Positions 13,522 to 21,245 of a stretch of DNA of 23,976 nucleotides are shown one piece after another (the stretch's first letter is position 1; each line of letters begins with the position of its first letter). A program made the position numbers and the translations under genes. The stretch lies in the IMG/VR virus record IMGVR_UViG_3300028908_000030, positions 1-23,976 of that record, one strand, 5' to 3'. Source of the DNA: a virus. Under the pieces are notes generated by a model. That model saw only the letters and a list, made by a program, of their open reading frames with translations, was not told where the DNA came from and searched no databases.

Positions 13522-15555
13522 ATGAGAATTTACATAAAAAAATTAGGGCAAAATGAAATTATTGTTACTTCATATTTAGACCTGTTCAAAGATGAGAATT
13601 TAAAAATTCAATACAAAAAGGAGATTACAGAACAGGCGGGAGTTGAAGGAATAAAATACACATACTCATTTAACATCCCGGCAACCGATAGAAACAGGAT
13701 GTTGTTAAGCAATTACGGGATAATTGACACAGCACACAATATAAACCCCGCAATTTATATTGATGCAATACTTGATTTTGATAGTTTTCAAATTCGGGGT
13801 AAAATTGAGATGCATGGGTTTGTGAAAAAGAATAATAAAGTGTTGCAATATCAATTAACGTTTGTTTCTAATGAATTGCAGATTTTTAAAGAGTTGGCAG
13901 AATTTAAAATTAACGAAATTGATTTTTCCGGGTTTAATTATTATTTAACTTATTCAAATGTAATTGATAGCTGGCATCTTGATACAAGTAAATATGTTTA
14001 CTTGCCGATATATTCCTTTGCATTAGATTACGTATGGCAGGGCAATACGGTTGCCTCTAATAATATCGCAGCTTCGGCGGGCATGGTTATGTTGAAAGAT
14101 ATTAGACCGGCGTACAGACTTAACAACATATTAACACGAATATTTGAGAAAGCCGGGTATAACTTAATAATATCGGGGCGTTTAAATTCTGACTACATTA
14201 ATGACTATACTTTTTTGCTGTGGCTTGGTGGAGATTACGCAACCGGCATCGCAGACGTAAAACAGAGGAACAGATTTGAAATTGCCGGCGGGTTTTGGTT
14301 GTATTCCGATACTGTTATAACCGATAATGAAATAAGTTTTAAATATGACAGCAAGGGGCGATGGGCGAATGACAGGTATTATGTACAAGTTGCGGGCGAT
14401 TATACGTTTAGAATTACGGCAGACGGATATGGAGAAGACATAAAAATACAAATGGAAGACGGCGGCGGGAATATTGTAGAAACGGCGGTTTTTAGCGGGC
14501 AACATACAGAGGATTTAACATTAAATTCAGTTCCGGCAACATCATACATACGATTTAAGGTTATAAAAATATCGGGAACAAACCAGCATCAAGTTAATTT
14601 TGACTTTACATTGTGGGACGCACCTTATACAGAAATAAATGAATTAATTGAAGCAAAAAACCTTATCGGAGATATTGAAGCGGTTGAATTTGTCCGGCAA
14701 ATTTTAAAGTATTTCAATGCTGTTTTGATTACAGATGAGCAAACAAAAAGCGTTGAAATGGTTAATATTATTGATTATTACGAAGCCGGCGAGGAATTGG
14801 ATTGGACGCAATATGTAACAAAAGAAATAATACAGTATCAAAAATTAGATTTTACGAAATACAAAAAATACAAGCATGCTACGTCAGAAGATAAGTACGC
14901 AACTACATACAAAAGTTTTAACGGCAAAGAATTTGGAGAGCTGACAGTTAACCGGGAAACGGATATTAACAAAAGCAAAGACGAATTTGAAACCGATTTT
15001 TTGATATTGACAAATGACGTCATGTTGAAACTTGACAGCAACGGCGACCCGTACGACCGGACAAATTTAACGGTACACACGAGATACAATAAAGACGGGG
15101 ATGTTGTTAATGATGACAAGTACGTAATTTTGAAAGTTAACACAGACCAGCCGCAAGCAAGTACGGCGTATTATATGCAGCAGGGTTTAGACAGTCAGGG
15201 CAATCCGGTAGCAGTGCAAAAAACGGAATTTTCTTTTTATTCGTTTTACGATAAAAACGGGGTCGGGTTGAACTTTTCGCAAGAGTTTGACAGGATGCAG
15301 GTTGGTTATTCTGTAATCGGAAATACATTGTACCGGAACTTGTTTGAGCATTTGGAGAAAGTCATGACAGACCGGGACGGGTATATATCTACGGTTGAAA
15401 TTAAGTTACCAGCCGGCAAAATAAAAACAATCAAAGGAAACGAAAATATTATAATTTTCGGGGTAAGGCATATAATAAAGTCAATGAAATTAGATGCAGA
15501 AACCGGCATGGCAAATGTTGAATTAATCAAATATAAAAAGGAGGATATTTTATGA
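13522..15555 (+). CDS. Putative tail / baseplate protein with a beta-sandwich insert
   Basis: The protein has 677 residues. The N-terminal 150 residues read as a baseplate-type domain (IKKLGQNEIIVTSYLDLFKD; YSFNIPATDRNRMLLSNYG), a pattern common in tail proteins of Bacteroidota phages. In the middle, residues about 252-365 look like an added carbohydrate-binding-like beta-sandwich: alternating strands (YYVQVAGDYTFRITADGYG and IKIQMEDGGGNIVETAVFSG) end at FDFTLWDAP. Such an insert could be surface-binding. The last 300 residues are mixed strands with DWTQYVTKEIIQYQKLDFTK and YKSFNGKEFGELTVNRET. It starts 2 bases after its neighbour and ends overlapping the tail chaperone gene by 4 bases. Glycan binding is inferred. 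Confidence 0.5.
   Translation: MRIYIKKLGQNEIIVTSYLDLFKDENLKIQYKKEITEQAGVEGIKYTYSFNIPATDRNRMLLSNYGIIDTAHNINPAIYIDAILDFDSFQIRGKIEMHGFVKKNNKVLQYQLTFVSNELQIFKELAEFKINEIDFSGFNYYLTYSNVIDSWHLDTSKYVYLPIYSFALDYVWQGNTVASNNIAASAGMVMLKDIRPAYRLNNILTRIFEKAGYNLIISGRLNSDYINDYTFLLWLGGDYATGIADVKQRNRFEIAGGFWLYSDTVITDNEISFKYDSKGRWANDRYYVQVAGDYTFRITADGYGEDIKIQMEDGGGNIVETAVFSGQHTEDLTLNSVPATSYIRFKVIKISGTNQHQVNFDFTLWDAPYTEINELIEAKNLIGDIEAVEFVRQILKYFNAVLITDEQTKSVEMVNIIDYYEAGEELDWTQYVTKEIIQYQKLDFTKYKKYKHATSEDKYATTYKSFNGKEFGELTVNRETDINKSKDEFETDFLILTNDVMLKLDSNGDPYDRTNLTVHTRYNKDGDVVNDDKYVILKVNTDQPQASTAYYMQQGLDSQGNPVAVQKTEFSFYSFYDKNGVGLNFSQEFDRMQVGYSVIGNTLYRNLFEHLEKVMTDRDGYISTVEIKLPAGKIKTIKGNENIIIFGVRHIIKSMKLDAETGMANVELIKYKKEDIL
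15539..15544 (+). promoter_or_regulatory. Strong Shine-Dalgarno site for the tail chaperone gene
   Basis: AGGAGG ends seven bases before the ATG at 15552. It lies inside the 3' end of the previous gene and is one of four clear Shine-Dalgarno sites in this window. Confidence 0.7.
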
Positions 15556-16157
15556 TAAAAAAAACGGTTAATATTCCGACATCGTTAAACGATATTAAGT
15601 TAAGGCAGTGGCAAGAATTGCAGAAGCACATGACAGACGAAACCCCACAACCGGAAAAAGATAAGGCGGTTTTGCGGGTTATATACGGGTTAAGTGAAAC
15701 AGAACAGCGCAACATGACCAACAAAGATAAAGAGGCGTTGCTTTTGTCTTATTATAAGATAATGGACACTAAAACCGAATTTATTAAGCGGTTTAAATTT
15801 GACGGGGTTGAGTATGGTTTTATTCCTGATTTAGAAGCAATCACAGCCGGAGAATTTATTGACCTGGAAAAATACCTTTCGGATAAACAAACGTTTCATA
15901 AAGCGTTAAGTATTTTGTACCGCCCGATTATTAAAAAGTCTGGGGCGTACTATAATATTGAGAAGTACAAACATACTCATGAGAAGTTTAAAGAACTGAA
16001 CATGGGTATAATTTTCGGGGCAATTGGTTTTTTTTTGAGTTTAGGAGTCGGCTTATTGAGTTATATCGTGGAGTATTCGGAGATGGAGAAGCCGGAGAAG
16101 ATACGGGCGCAACGATTGTTAAAAGTTTTGCGGCAAAATGGGGCTGGTATTCTATAA
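15552..16157 (+). CDS. Tail assembly chaperone (G-like), shared N-terminal form
   Basis: This 201-residue protein stops at 16157. It has an N-terminal LNDIKLRQWQELQKHMTDET (an L-x-D-I-x-L-x-Q-x-Q opening like that of Bacteroidota tail chaperones), a mid segment FKFDGVEYGFIPDLEAITAG and GEFIDLEKYLSD, a hydrophobic segment IIFGAIGFFLSLGVGLLSYI (about 151-170), then a charged end. Location directly upstream of the tape measure is the standard place of G and GT chaperones, which bind the tape measure and recruit tail tube subunits. The -1 frame continues with a second conserved segment to 16297 (see separate entry), so this is the short (G) form of a frameshifted pair. The start has a strong Shine-Dalgarno site. 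Confidence 0.75.
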   Translation: MIKKTVNIPTSLNDIKLRQWQELQKHMTDETPQPEKDKAVLRVIYGLSETEQRNMTNKDKEALLLSYYKIMDTKTEFIKRFKFDGVEYGFIPDLEAITAGEFIDLEKYLSDKQTFHKALSILYRPIIKKSGAYYNIEKYKHTHEKFKELNMGIIFGAIGFFLSLGVGLLSYIVEYSEMEKPEKIRAQRLLKVLRQNGAGIL

Positions 16158-16297
16158 TAGACGAACTTGCCGGCGGGGATATTTTGAAATTTGATAAAAT
16201 CACAAAATTAAATATACATAAATTTTTGTTAAAAGTTGAATATAATGCAGACAAAACAGAGTTACAGCGATATTACATTAATAAGCGAAATAATTAG
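16028..16297 (+). CDS. -1 frame extension of the tail chaperone (GT-like form)
   Basis: The -1 frame is open from 15992 to the stop at 16295-16297 and has no start of its own in the useful part. From about 16084 it reads GDGEAGEDTGATIVKSFAAK then WGWYSIIDELAGGDILKFDK then ITKLNIHKFLLKVEYNADKT. The KWGWYSxIxxLAGGDIxKxDxxTxLN pattern matches the C-terminal part of Bacteroidota phage tail chaperones. I infer a programmed -1 frameshift that fuses it to the 15552 gene. A nine-T run at 16028-16036 contains a classic T TTT TTT heptamer in frame with the 0-frame codons. Yet the 0-frame protein still looks family-like to about 16075, so the slip could be later, at a site I cannot name. The start given here is the earliest plausible slip point. 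A base-calling error in the T run is an alternative. Confidence 0.6.
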   Translation, partial: FFFEFRSRLIELYRGVFGDGEAGEDTGATIVKSFAAKWGWYSIIDELAGGDILKFDKITKLNIHKFLLKVEYNADKTELQRYYINKRNN

Positions 16298-16439
16298 GCT
16301 TTTGCAAGTTGCAGATTTAAAAAACTGCAAAGATAAAAACGTTTTATTTGCGAAAGGGGGGCAAAGTTTTAATTTAAAAAAATTACGGGTAAAGTTTTTG
16401 TATTCAAAATATTTGAAAAATGATAAAAAAGGTTATTGA
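16245..16439 (+). CDS. Small protein between tail chaperone and tape measure, 64 aa
   Basis: I chose the ATG at 16245 (an in-frame TTG at 16236 is possible). The start lies inside the -1 frame extension of the tail chaperone, and the end overlaps the tape measure start by 20 bases. It is basic: a helical first part (DITLISEIIRLLQVADLKNC), then CKDKNVLFAKGGQSFNLKK and a Lys-rich end. I do not recognise the family. The double overlap makes it a likely translation-coupling link between chaperone and tape measure, but a chance reading frame is possible. Confidence 0.4.
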   Translation: MQTKQSYSDITLISEIIRLLQVADLKNCKDKNVLFAKGGQSFNLKKLRVKFLYSKYLKNDKKGY

Positions 16440-18330
16440 GATAAGCGCAGACATATCGGACATTAAGCAAGACCTGAACGAAGTAAACAAAGGACTTGCA
16501 AAAATGGATGAGACAGTCGAAAAGATAAACGAAAGCAGCGAACAAATGACGGAAAGTTTAGGGGCGGCGGGTGATGCAGTCGGGAAACTTTCAAAGGGTT
16601 TTAAGGGGCTGGGGCTTGCGCTCAAAACGTTAGGGATAAGTATTGTTTTAAAATTGTTCAATGCGTTTTGGGAAGTTATTAAACAAAATCAAACTGTAAT
16701 TGATATTTTTACGGAGGGGCTTAATACAATCGGGTATGTTTTTACAAAGTTGGGCGGTATATTGGAGGATGCTTTTAAAAAAGTTGGGGGCGTTCGAGAT
16801 ATATTTTCCGATTTGTGGAAAGTGCTAAAAAATGGAGTGTCTATAATATACAATTCAGTCATGATACCGGTTGAGGGGGTTTTGCTTATTTTCAAAAAAT
16901 TGCAGCTTGCATGGGAAAATTCGATTTTTGGGAAAAAACGGGAAAGCCGAATAAATGAATTGAAAAAAGAAATTGAAGACACCGGCAAAACATTAGACGA
17001 ATATAAACAAAAAGTTGTTGATAATGCTCATGAGATTGCGGACGGGACTGTTTCGGCTGTAAAAAAGACAATCGAAGCAACAAAGGATATAATAAAGAAC
17101 ACCGGCGAAGCCTTAAAAAACGGATTGATAAAACAGGCAATTGAGTACGGAAAATACATTGCAGACCTTGAAAAACAATCAAAACGAATAGAAGCAGCAG
17201 AGAGCAAGCGGCGTAATGAACTTGACATTGAAGCGGAGAAGCTGCGACAAATTAGAGATGACGAAAATAGAAGCATATCAGAGAGAATAAAAGCCAACAA
17301 TGATTTATTGCTTGTTTTAAGCGAAAAACAGGAAAGCATTAAAAACGAATTGGCGGTTAAAGAAAAATTGGCGCAAGCTCAATATAATTTGAACAAAAAT
17401 GATGAGAATTACGCAAAATTATTAGAAGTTCAAAGCCAGCGGGCGTCTGAATTGAGCAGCGTGGAAAGTGAATTATCTGAACAAATTACAAACAACATAC
17501 AGTTAAGGCGGGAGCAGGCGGAACAATTACAAATAATGGCAGACACAGAAAGGGATATTTCACTAATGAGAGCCGAAGCCGGCATGGATTATATTACAAA
17601 CGAAGTTGAGAGGCTGGAGCTTGAACGGGAGATATACGAGCAACAAACATTAATAAAACTTGAAGCACTGCAAAAAGAAATAGAAGCACAAAAGGACGGC
17701 ACAACAAAAAAAATACAGCTTGAAGCCGAATATCTAAAACTGAAAGAGCAATTAAATATTAAAAGTGCCAATTTTGAGCTAAAAATTGAACAGGCAAAAG
17801 TTCAACAAAAAAAGCAACTGAACATGGCAGTTATGCAGAACACCTCTCAAATGTTTGGAGCGTTGGCGGTGCTGTTCAAAGATAACTATGAGTTATATAA
17901 AACGTTTGCAATTGCGCAAGCGGTAACAGATACCATCAAGGGAATTAACGCAGCTTTCATGTCGGCAATGGACAGCGGCATCCCCGCCCCGTACAACTTG
18001 ATTTTGGCGGCGTTAATGGCTGCAACGACATTGGCGACGGGTATTGCTAACATACAACAAATATCAAAAAGCAGCCCGGAGAATGCATCGATTGGCGGCG
18101 TTAATTACGGCGGGGGTGGAGCAGCCGGAGCATCCGGAGCAGCAGCGGCGGCGGGTGGGAATATCCTTGAGAAATTCAACACAAACGCCCCCACTTTAAA
18201 CAAAATGACGTGTGATTATGATGAGACAGAGCCGGGCGGGGTTACACCCTTGCGGGCTTATGTTGTCAATGATGACATTAACAGTACAAACGAATTGAAC
18301 CGGAAAATTGAAACAAATTTAACAACGTAA
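16420..18330 (+). CDS. Tape measure protein
   Basis: This is a 636-residue protein. Order: an N-terminal helical region rich in Glu, Lys and Asn (1-55); a hydrophobic part about 60-95 (GFKGLGLALKTLGISIVLKL); a long coiled-coil part with repeated Glu, Lys, Gln and Leu (about 170-470); a second hydrophobic part about 498-548 (AIAQAVTDTIKGINAAFMSA and LILAALMAATTLATGIANIQ); a Gly/Ala-rich strip (about 555-585); and a C-terminal LRAYVVNDDINSTNELNRKI, the type of ending found in many Bacteroidota phage tape measures. Tape measures set tail length and help DNA entry through the host membrane. By the usual 0.15 nm per residue, the tail should be about 95 nm (inference). It sits directly after the chaperone pair. 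Confidence 0.85.
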   Translation: MIKKVIEISADISDIKQDLNEVNKGLAKMDETVEKINESSEQMTESLGAAGDAVGKLSKGFKGLGLALKTLGISIVLKLFNAFWEVIKQNQTVIDIFTEGLNTIGYVFTKLGGILEDAFKKVGGVRDIFSDLWKVLKNGVSIIYNSVMIPVEGVLLIFKKLQLAWENSIFGKKRESRINELKKEIEDTGKTLDEYKQKVVDNAHEIADGTVSAVKKTIEATKDIIKNTGEALKNGLIKQAIEYGKYIADLEKQSKRIEAAESKRRNELDIEAEKLRQIRDDENRSISERIKANNDLLLVLSEKQESIKNELAVKEKLAQAQYNLNKNDENYAKLLEVQSQRASELSSVESELSEQITNNIQLRREQAEQLQIMADTERDISLMRAEAGMDYITNEVERLELEREIYEQQTLIKLEALQKEIEAQKDGTTKKIQLEAEYLKLKEQLNIKSANFELKIEQAKVQQKKQLNMAVMQNTSQMFGALAVLFKDNYELYKTFAIAQAVTDTIKGINAAFMSAMDSGIPAPYNLILAALMAATTLATGIANIQQISKSSPENASIGGVNYGGGGAAGASGAAAAAGGNILEKFNTNAPTLNKMTCDYDETEPGGVTPLRAYVVNDDINSTNELNRKIETNLTT

Positions 18331-18360
18331 CGTTTTTTTATAAACAAAAATATCTTAAAA

Positions 18361-18984
18361 ATGAAAAAATTAAATATTTTCAAAGTCAAAATTAAAGACA
18401 AAAACCAACATGGCGTTAATGCAATTTCACTTGTATCATCGCCAGCAATTAATATTGACTTTATAACCCTTGCGAAGCAAAAGGGGCAAAAAGTCATGGC
18501 GTTAAGTTCTGACAAAGATAAAAAATTGATTGTCGGGGCTGTATTAGTTCCGAACCGGTTAATATATCGCAGATTGAACGGCGAGGAATTTTATATTACT
18601 TTTGACAAGCAGACCATCCGGCAAAGTGCTGAATTGTTCTTAAAAAAGAATAAGCAAAAAAATATAACCCTTGAGCATGACGGGAAAGTTGGGGGCGTTA
18701 CGGTGGTTGAAAGCTGGATTGTTGAGAACAGCAAGACGGATAAATCGGCGTTGTATAACTTGAGTTTGCCGGCTGGTAGCTGGTGCGTAGTCATGAAAGT
18801 TGACAATGACGAACTTTGGAAAGCCTTAAAAAATGATAAAAAATTTAAAGGGTTTTCGATTGAGGGGCATTTCATGCCGGAGCTGAAAAAAATAAAACCA
18901 GGAAAAGAAAAGAAAAATAAAAAAATCAAAATTGAAAAAAGAAAAGTAAGTTTAATAAAGGCACTTTTGGAGCTTGTAAAATAA
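18361..18984 (+). CDS. XkdF-like prohead serine protease
   Basis: The protein has 207 residues. The family signs are LIVGAVLVPNRLIYR followed by an EEFYITFDKQTIRQSAE segment, TLEHDGKVGGVTVVESWIVE, then GSWCVVMKVDNDELWKALK and KGFSIEGHF. The likely catalytic pair is His106 (in LEHDG) and Ser166 (in GFSIEG), as in the S78-like XkdF group. The function is to cut scaffold or capsid N-termini during head maturation. The C-terminus (about 175-207) is Lys-rich. In Bacteroidota phages the XkdF protein often carries an extra C-terminal beta domain; here that domain appears on the next gene (MCP) instead. The order protease then MCP is normal. Confidence 0.85.
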   Translation: MKKLNIFKVKIKDKNQHGVNAISLVSSPAINIDFITLAKQKGQKVMALSSDKDKKLIVGAVLVPNRLIYRRLNGEEFYITFDKQTIRQSAELFLKKNKQKNITLEHDGKVGGVTVVESWIVENSKTDKSALYNLSLPAGSWCVVMKVDNDELWKALKNDKKFKGFSIEGHFMPELKKIKPGKEKKNKKIKIEKRKVSLIKALLELVK

Positions 18985-19014
18985 ATTTACAACAAACAAA
19001 AATTCAGAGCGTTT

Positions 19015-19022
19015 TACTTTTG
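19015..19022 (+). promoter_or_regulatory. Candidate -7 promoter element before the capsid gene
   Basis: TACTTTTG fits the Bacteroidota -7 element TAnnTTTG and lies in the 72-base gap before the MCP start, with a predicted leader of about 30 bases. The -33 region has only a weak TTTAC at a poor distance. A separate promoter for the most abundant virion protein would make sense, and a terminator follows the gene. Inferred only. Confidence 0.4.
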
Positions 19023-19056
19023 AAAAAATTAAAGTTTAATTTTAAAATTATTAAAA

Positions 19057-20511
19057 ATGGATTACAAAGCAATTTTAAAAGCGATTAAAAAAATATTATT
19101 AAGCACTGAAGGAATAAAACTTGCAAGTGCTAAAGCTGGAGACGTAACATTTTTTGCGGACGCCTTTGAAGTCGGTCAACCCGTTTTTGTTCAAAATGAA
19201 GACGGGGAATATGAACCAGCACCGGCAGGCACATATTCACTTGACAACGGCATAACAATTGTAATTGACGAGAGCGGCGTAATTACAGAAGTTACAAAAG
19301 AGGGAGCAGAACCGGAAAAAATGGGGTTGTCTAAAAAGCAAAAAAAGGAGTTTTACAAACTCATTAAAGAAGTGCAGGAGAAGCTGACAAAGCAGAGCCA
19401 AACACAGAAAAAGAACAAAAAACCAGCCGGAGACCCGCCCAAAAAAGGCAAAACAAAATTAAACAAACAAAACCCGGTTGAAGTACCCCGCATGCGTAGT
19501 CAAATGACAATGCATGAAAGAATTGCGCTTGCAATGCAGCAAACGCCAATGTACACCGATGTAAAGCTGGCAACACAAACCAACATTACAACAACGTACG
19601 CAGGAGAGTTTGCCGGGCAGTATATTGCAGCCGCAATTTTGCAAGGAAACACACTTGGGAAAGAGACCATAACAGTAAAACCGAACGTCAAGCACAAATT
19701 AGTGTTGAAAAAGGTTGACATTTCGGACATTATCGCAGCCGGTACATGTGATTTCACACCTACCGGAACAATTGATTTAACGGAAGCAATTTTGCAGCCC
19801 GAAGAAATGCAGGTCAACCTTGAACTTTGTAAAAAGGATTTTAGGGGCGATTGGGAAGCGGTACAAATGGGTTACGGAGCGTTTGACGTATTGCCCCCGA
19901 ACTTTACGGCGTTTTTGCTTCAAAGAATTGCAGAGCTTGTTAATGAAAGCATGGAGGTTGCTGTTTGGACTTGGGATAAATCCCAAAACGGACAATATTT
20001 TGACGGGCTGTTTAGGCGCATGAAAATCGGAGCACAAGATGGGGCAAAAAATGTTGAAGGCGACCCGATTACAAAGGATAACGTCCTTGACGCCTTTGAA
20101 TCTGTTTTAGCTGAAGCACCTGCCGCAGTTGTAGAAAAACCGGATTTTAAATTTTGGGTAACGGCAAAAGTGGCAAAAGCATACAGACGGGCGTTGGGTG
20201 GTTTTGGTACAAATGGCATGGGAGCAGCCGGAGTAAACGGCAGGGGCATGCTTGGTAGTTTACCGCTTGATTATTCGGGTTACCCGATTGAAGTAATCGG
20301 AGCGACCTCAAACCATGCGATTGTAGCCGGACAAAAAAGTAACCTGTTTTTCGGTACGGGTTTAAAATCCGACCTTAACGAGGTCAAAATTTTGGATATG
20401 GCAGAACTTGACGGCAGTGATAACGTTAGAGTTGTAATGCGTTTTACAGGAGATACTCAGGTGGTATATCCTAATGAGGTCGCAATTTATACAGAAACGA
20501 GCCAACAGTAA
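19057..20511 (+). CDS. Major capsid protein with N-terminal scaffold-like domain
   Basis: The 484-residue protein has two parts. Residues 1-140 are not capsid-like: a small beta domain at about 22-80 (FADAFEVGQPVFVQNEDG, then AGTYSLDNGITIVIDESGVI), then a Lys/Glu-rich helix and a basic Pro-rich strip at about 95-140. From about 150 the pattern is that of the HK97-type capsid, with MTMHERIALAMQQTPMYTDV, ITTTYAGEFAGQYIAAAILQ, a middle with many strands, FKFWVTAKVAKAYRRALGGF, and a final DNVRVVMRFTGDTQVVYPNE. The N-terminal part probably acts as a delta-like scaffold and is cut off by the XkdF-like protease encoded just before it; the site is not visible. A terminator follows. The MCP identity rests on context and pattern. 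Confidence 0.85.
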   Translation: MDYKAILKAIKKILLSTEGIKLASAKAGDVTFFADAFEVGQPVFVQNEDGEYEPAPAGTYSLDNGITIVIDESGVITEVTKEGAEPEKMGLSKKQKKEFYKLIKEVQEKLTKQSQTQKKNKKPAGDPPKKGKTKLNKQNPVEVPRMRSQMTMHERIALAMQQTPMYTDVKLATQTNITTTYAGEFAGQYIAAAILQGNTLGKETITVKPNVKHKLVLKKVDISDIIAAGTCDFTPTGTIDLTEAILQPEEMQVNLELCKKDFRGDWEAVQMGYGAFDVLPPNFTAFLLQRIAELVNESMEVAVWTWDKSQNGQYFDGLFRRMKIGAQDGAKNVEGDPITKDNVLDAFESVLAEAPAAVVEKPDFKFWVTAKVAKAYRRALGGFGTNGMGAAGVNGRGMLGSLPLDYSGYPIEVIGATSNHAIVAGQKSNLFFGTGLKSDLNEVKILDMAELDGSDNVRVVMRFTGDTQVVYPNEVAIYTETSQQ

Positions 20512-20518
20512 AAAAACC

Positions 20519-20550
20519 GGTCGGGGTTGATTAAACGCCCCGACCTTTTT
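20519..20550 (+). terminator. Rho-independent terminator after the capsid gene
   Basis: GGTCGGGG (20519-20526) pairs perfectly with CCCCGACC (20538-20545), with an 11-base loop and five T right after. It is just downstream of the MCP stop. The stem is GC-rich in AT-rich DNA, so chance is unlikely. Confidence 0.9.
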
Positions 20551-20592
20551 AAATTTAAAGTTAGTATTGTGATAACTTAAAAAAATAAAAAA

Positions 20593-21141
20593 ATGGCATG
20601 CGAATTAACAAAAGGACGTTTTGAACCCTGTAAGGAATTTATCGGGGGCGTTAAAAAATTTTGGTTGTTGCCAATTGTAAGCGGCAAGCCGCTAACAATT
20701 TCAAAATCAAAAAAAGAAATTGAAGATATTACAACCGACGGCAATGGAGTAACTTTTTATGAATATCTGACAAATAAAGGCAACGGGATTGAGGAAACGG
20801 CAAATGTAAGCAGCGACAACGGAACAGTTTTCTATACCATTTCGGGAACTTTGACATTGCGGGGGCTGGATGCAGATATGCAAGAGGAGATTGATAGAAT
20901 CGCACGGGCAAATGTTGCATTATTTGTTATGACAAATGATAATAAAATATTTGTTTACGGGATAAACGGTGGACTTGATATTGCGCCGAAAGGCAGCACC
21001 GGAACAGCAAAAGGAGATTTGCAAGGTTATACGTTAGCAGTAAGCGGGGAGGATGTTGAAAGCGCATATACTTGCGGCGTAAGCAACGATGGGCGACCCG
21101 ATTTAACAACTAAACCGACATTCATCACCGGTGGTAATTGA
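20593..21141 (+). CDS. Major tail tube protein
   Basis: The 182-residue protein opens with MACELTKGRFEPCKEFIGGV, the N-terminus seen in tail tube proteins of many Bacteroidota siphoviruses. Then follow KKFWLLPIVSGKPLTISKS, a middle YEYLTNKGNGIEETANVSSD, DNGTVFYTISGTLTLRGLDA, IARANVALFVMTNDNKIFVY and the GTAKGDLQGYTLAVSGEDVE strand-turn near the end. It stacks into the tail tube that carries DNA. In most phages this gene lies close to the tail chaperones; here it sits between the MCP and the portal, alone between two terminators, which suggests its own transcript. A weak -7 like TAGTATTG lies at 20562-20569. Confidence 0.8.
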   Translation: MACELTKGRFEPCKEFIGGVKKFWLLPIVSGKPLTISKSKKEIEDITTDGNGVTFYEYLTNKGNGIEETANVSSDNGTVFYTISGTLTLRGLDADMQEEIDRIARANVALFVMTNDNKIFVYGINGGLDIAPKGSTGTAKGDLQGYTLAVSGEDVESAYTCGVSNDGRPDLTTKPTFITGGN

Positions 21142-21165
21142 AATAAATATATATAAAAAATAATT

Positions 21166-21200
21166 AAAAGGCAGTATTTTTTAATATTGCCTTTTTTTTT
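21166..21200 (+). terminator. Rho-independent terminator after the tail tube gene
   Basis: The stem AAGGCAGTATT (21168-21178) pairs with AATATTGCCTT (21183-21193) with one G-T pair and a T-only loop. It is part of a run ending in nine T (21192-21200). The first and last bases extend the stem as A-T pairs. It lies 24 bases after the tail tube stop. Confidence 0.9.
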
Positions 21201-21245
21201 GATACAAAAATTAAAATTATACGTTTTATTATAAACGTTGCAAAA

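Noticed and set aside
19820-20023. A + strand 67-codon frame inside the capsid gene
   Set aside because: It lies wholly within the MCP in another frame, and its translation is an unlikely mix of Arg, Cys and Trp without any motif.
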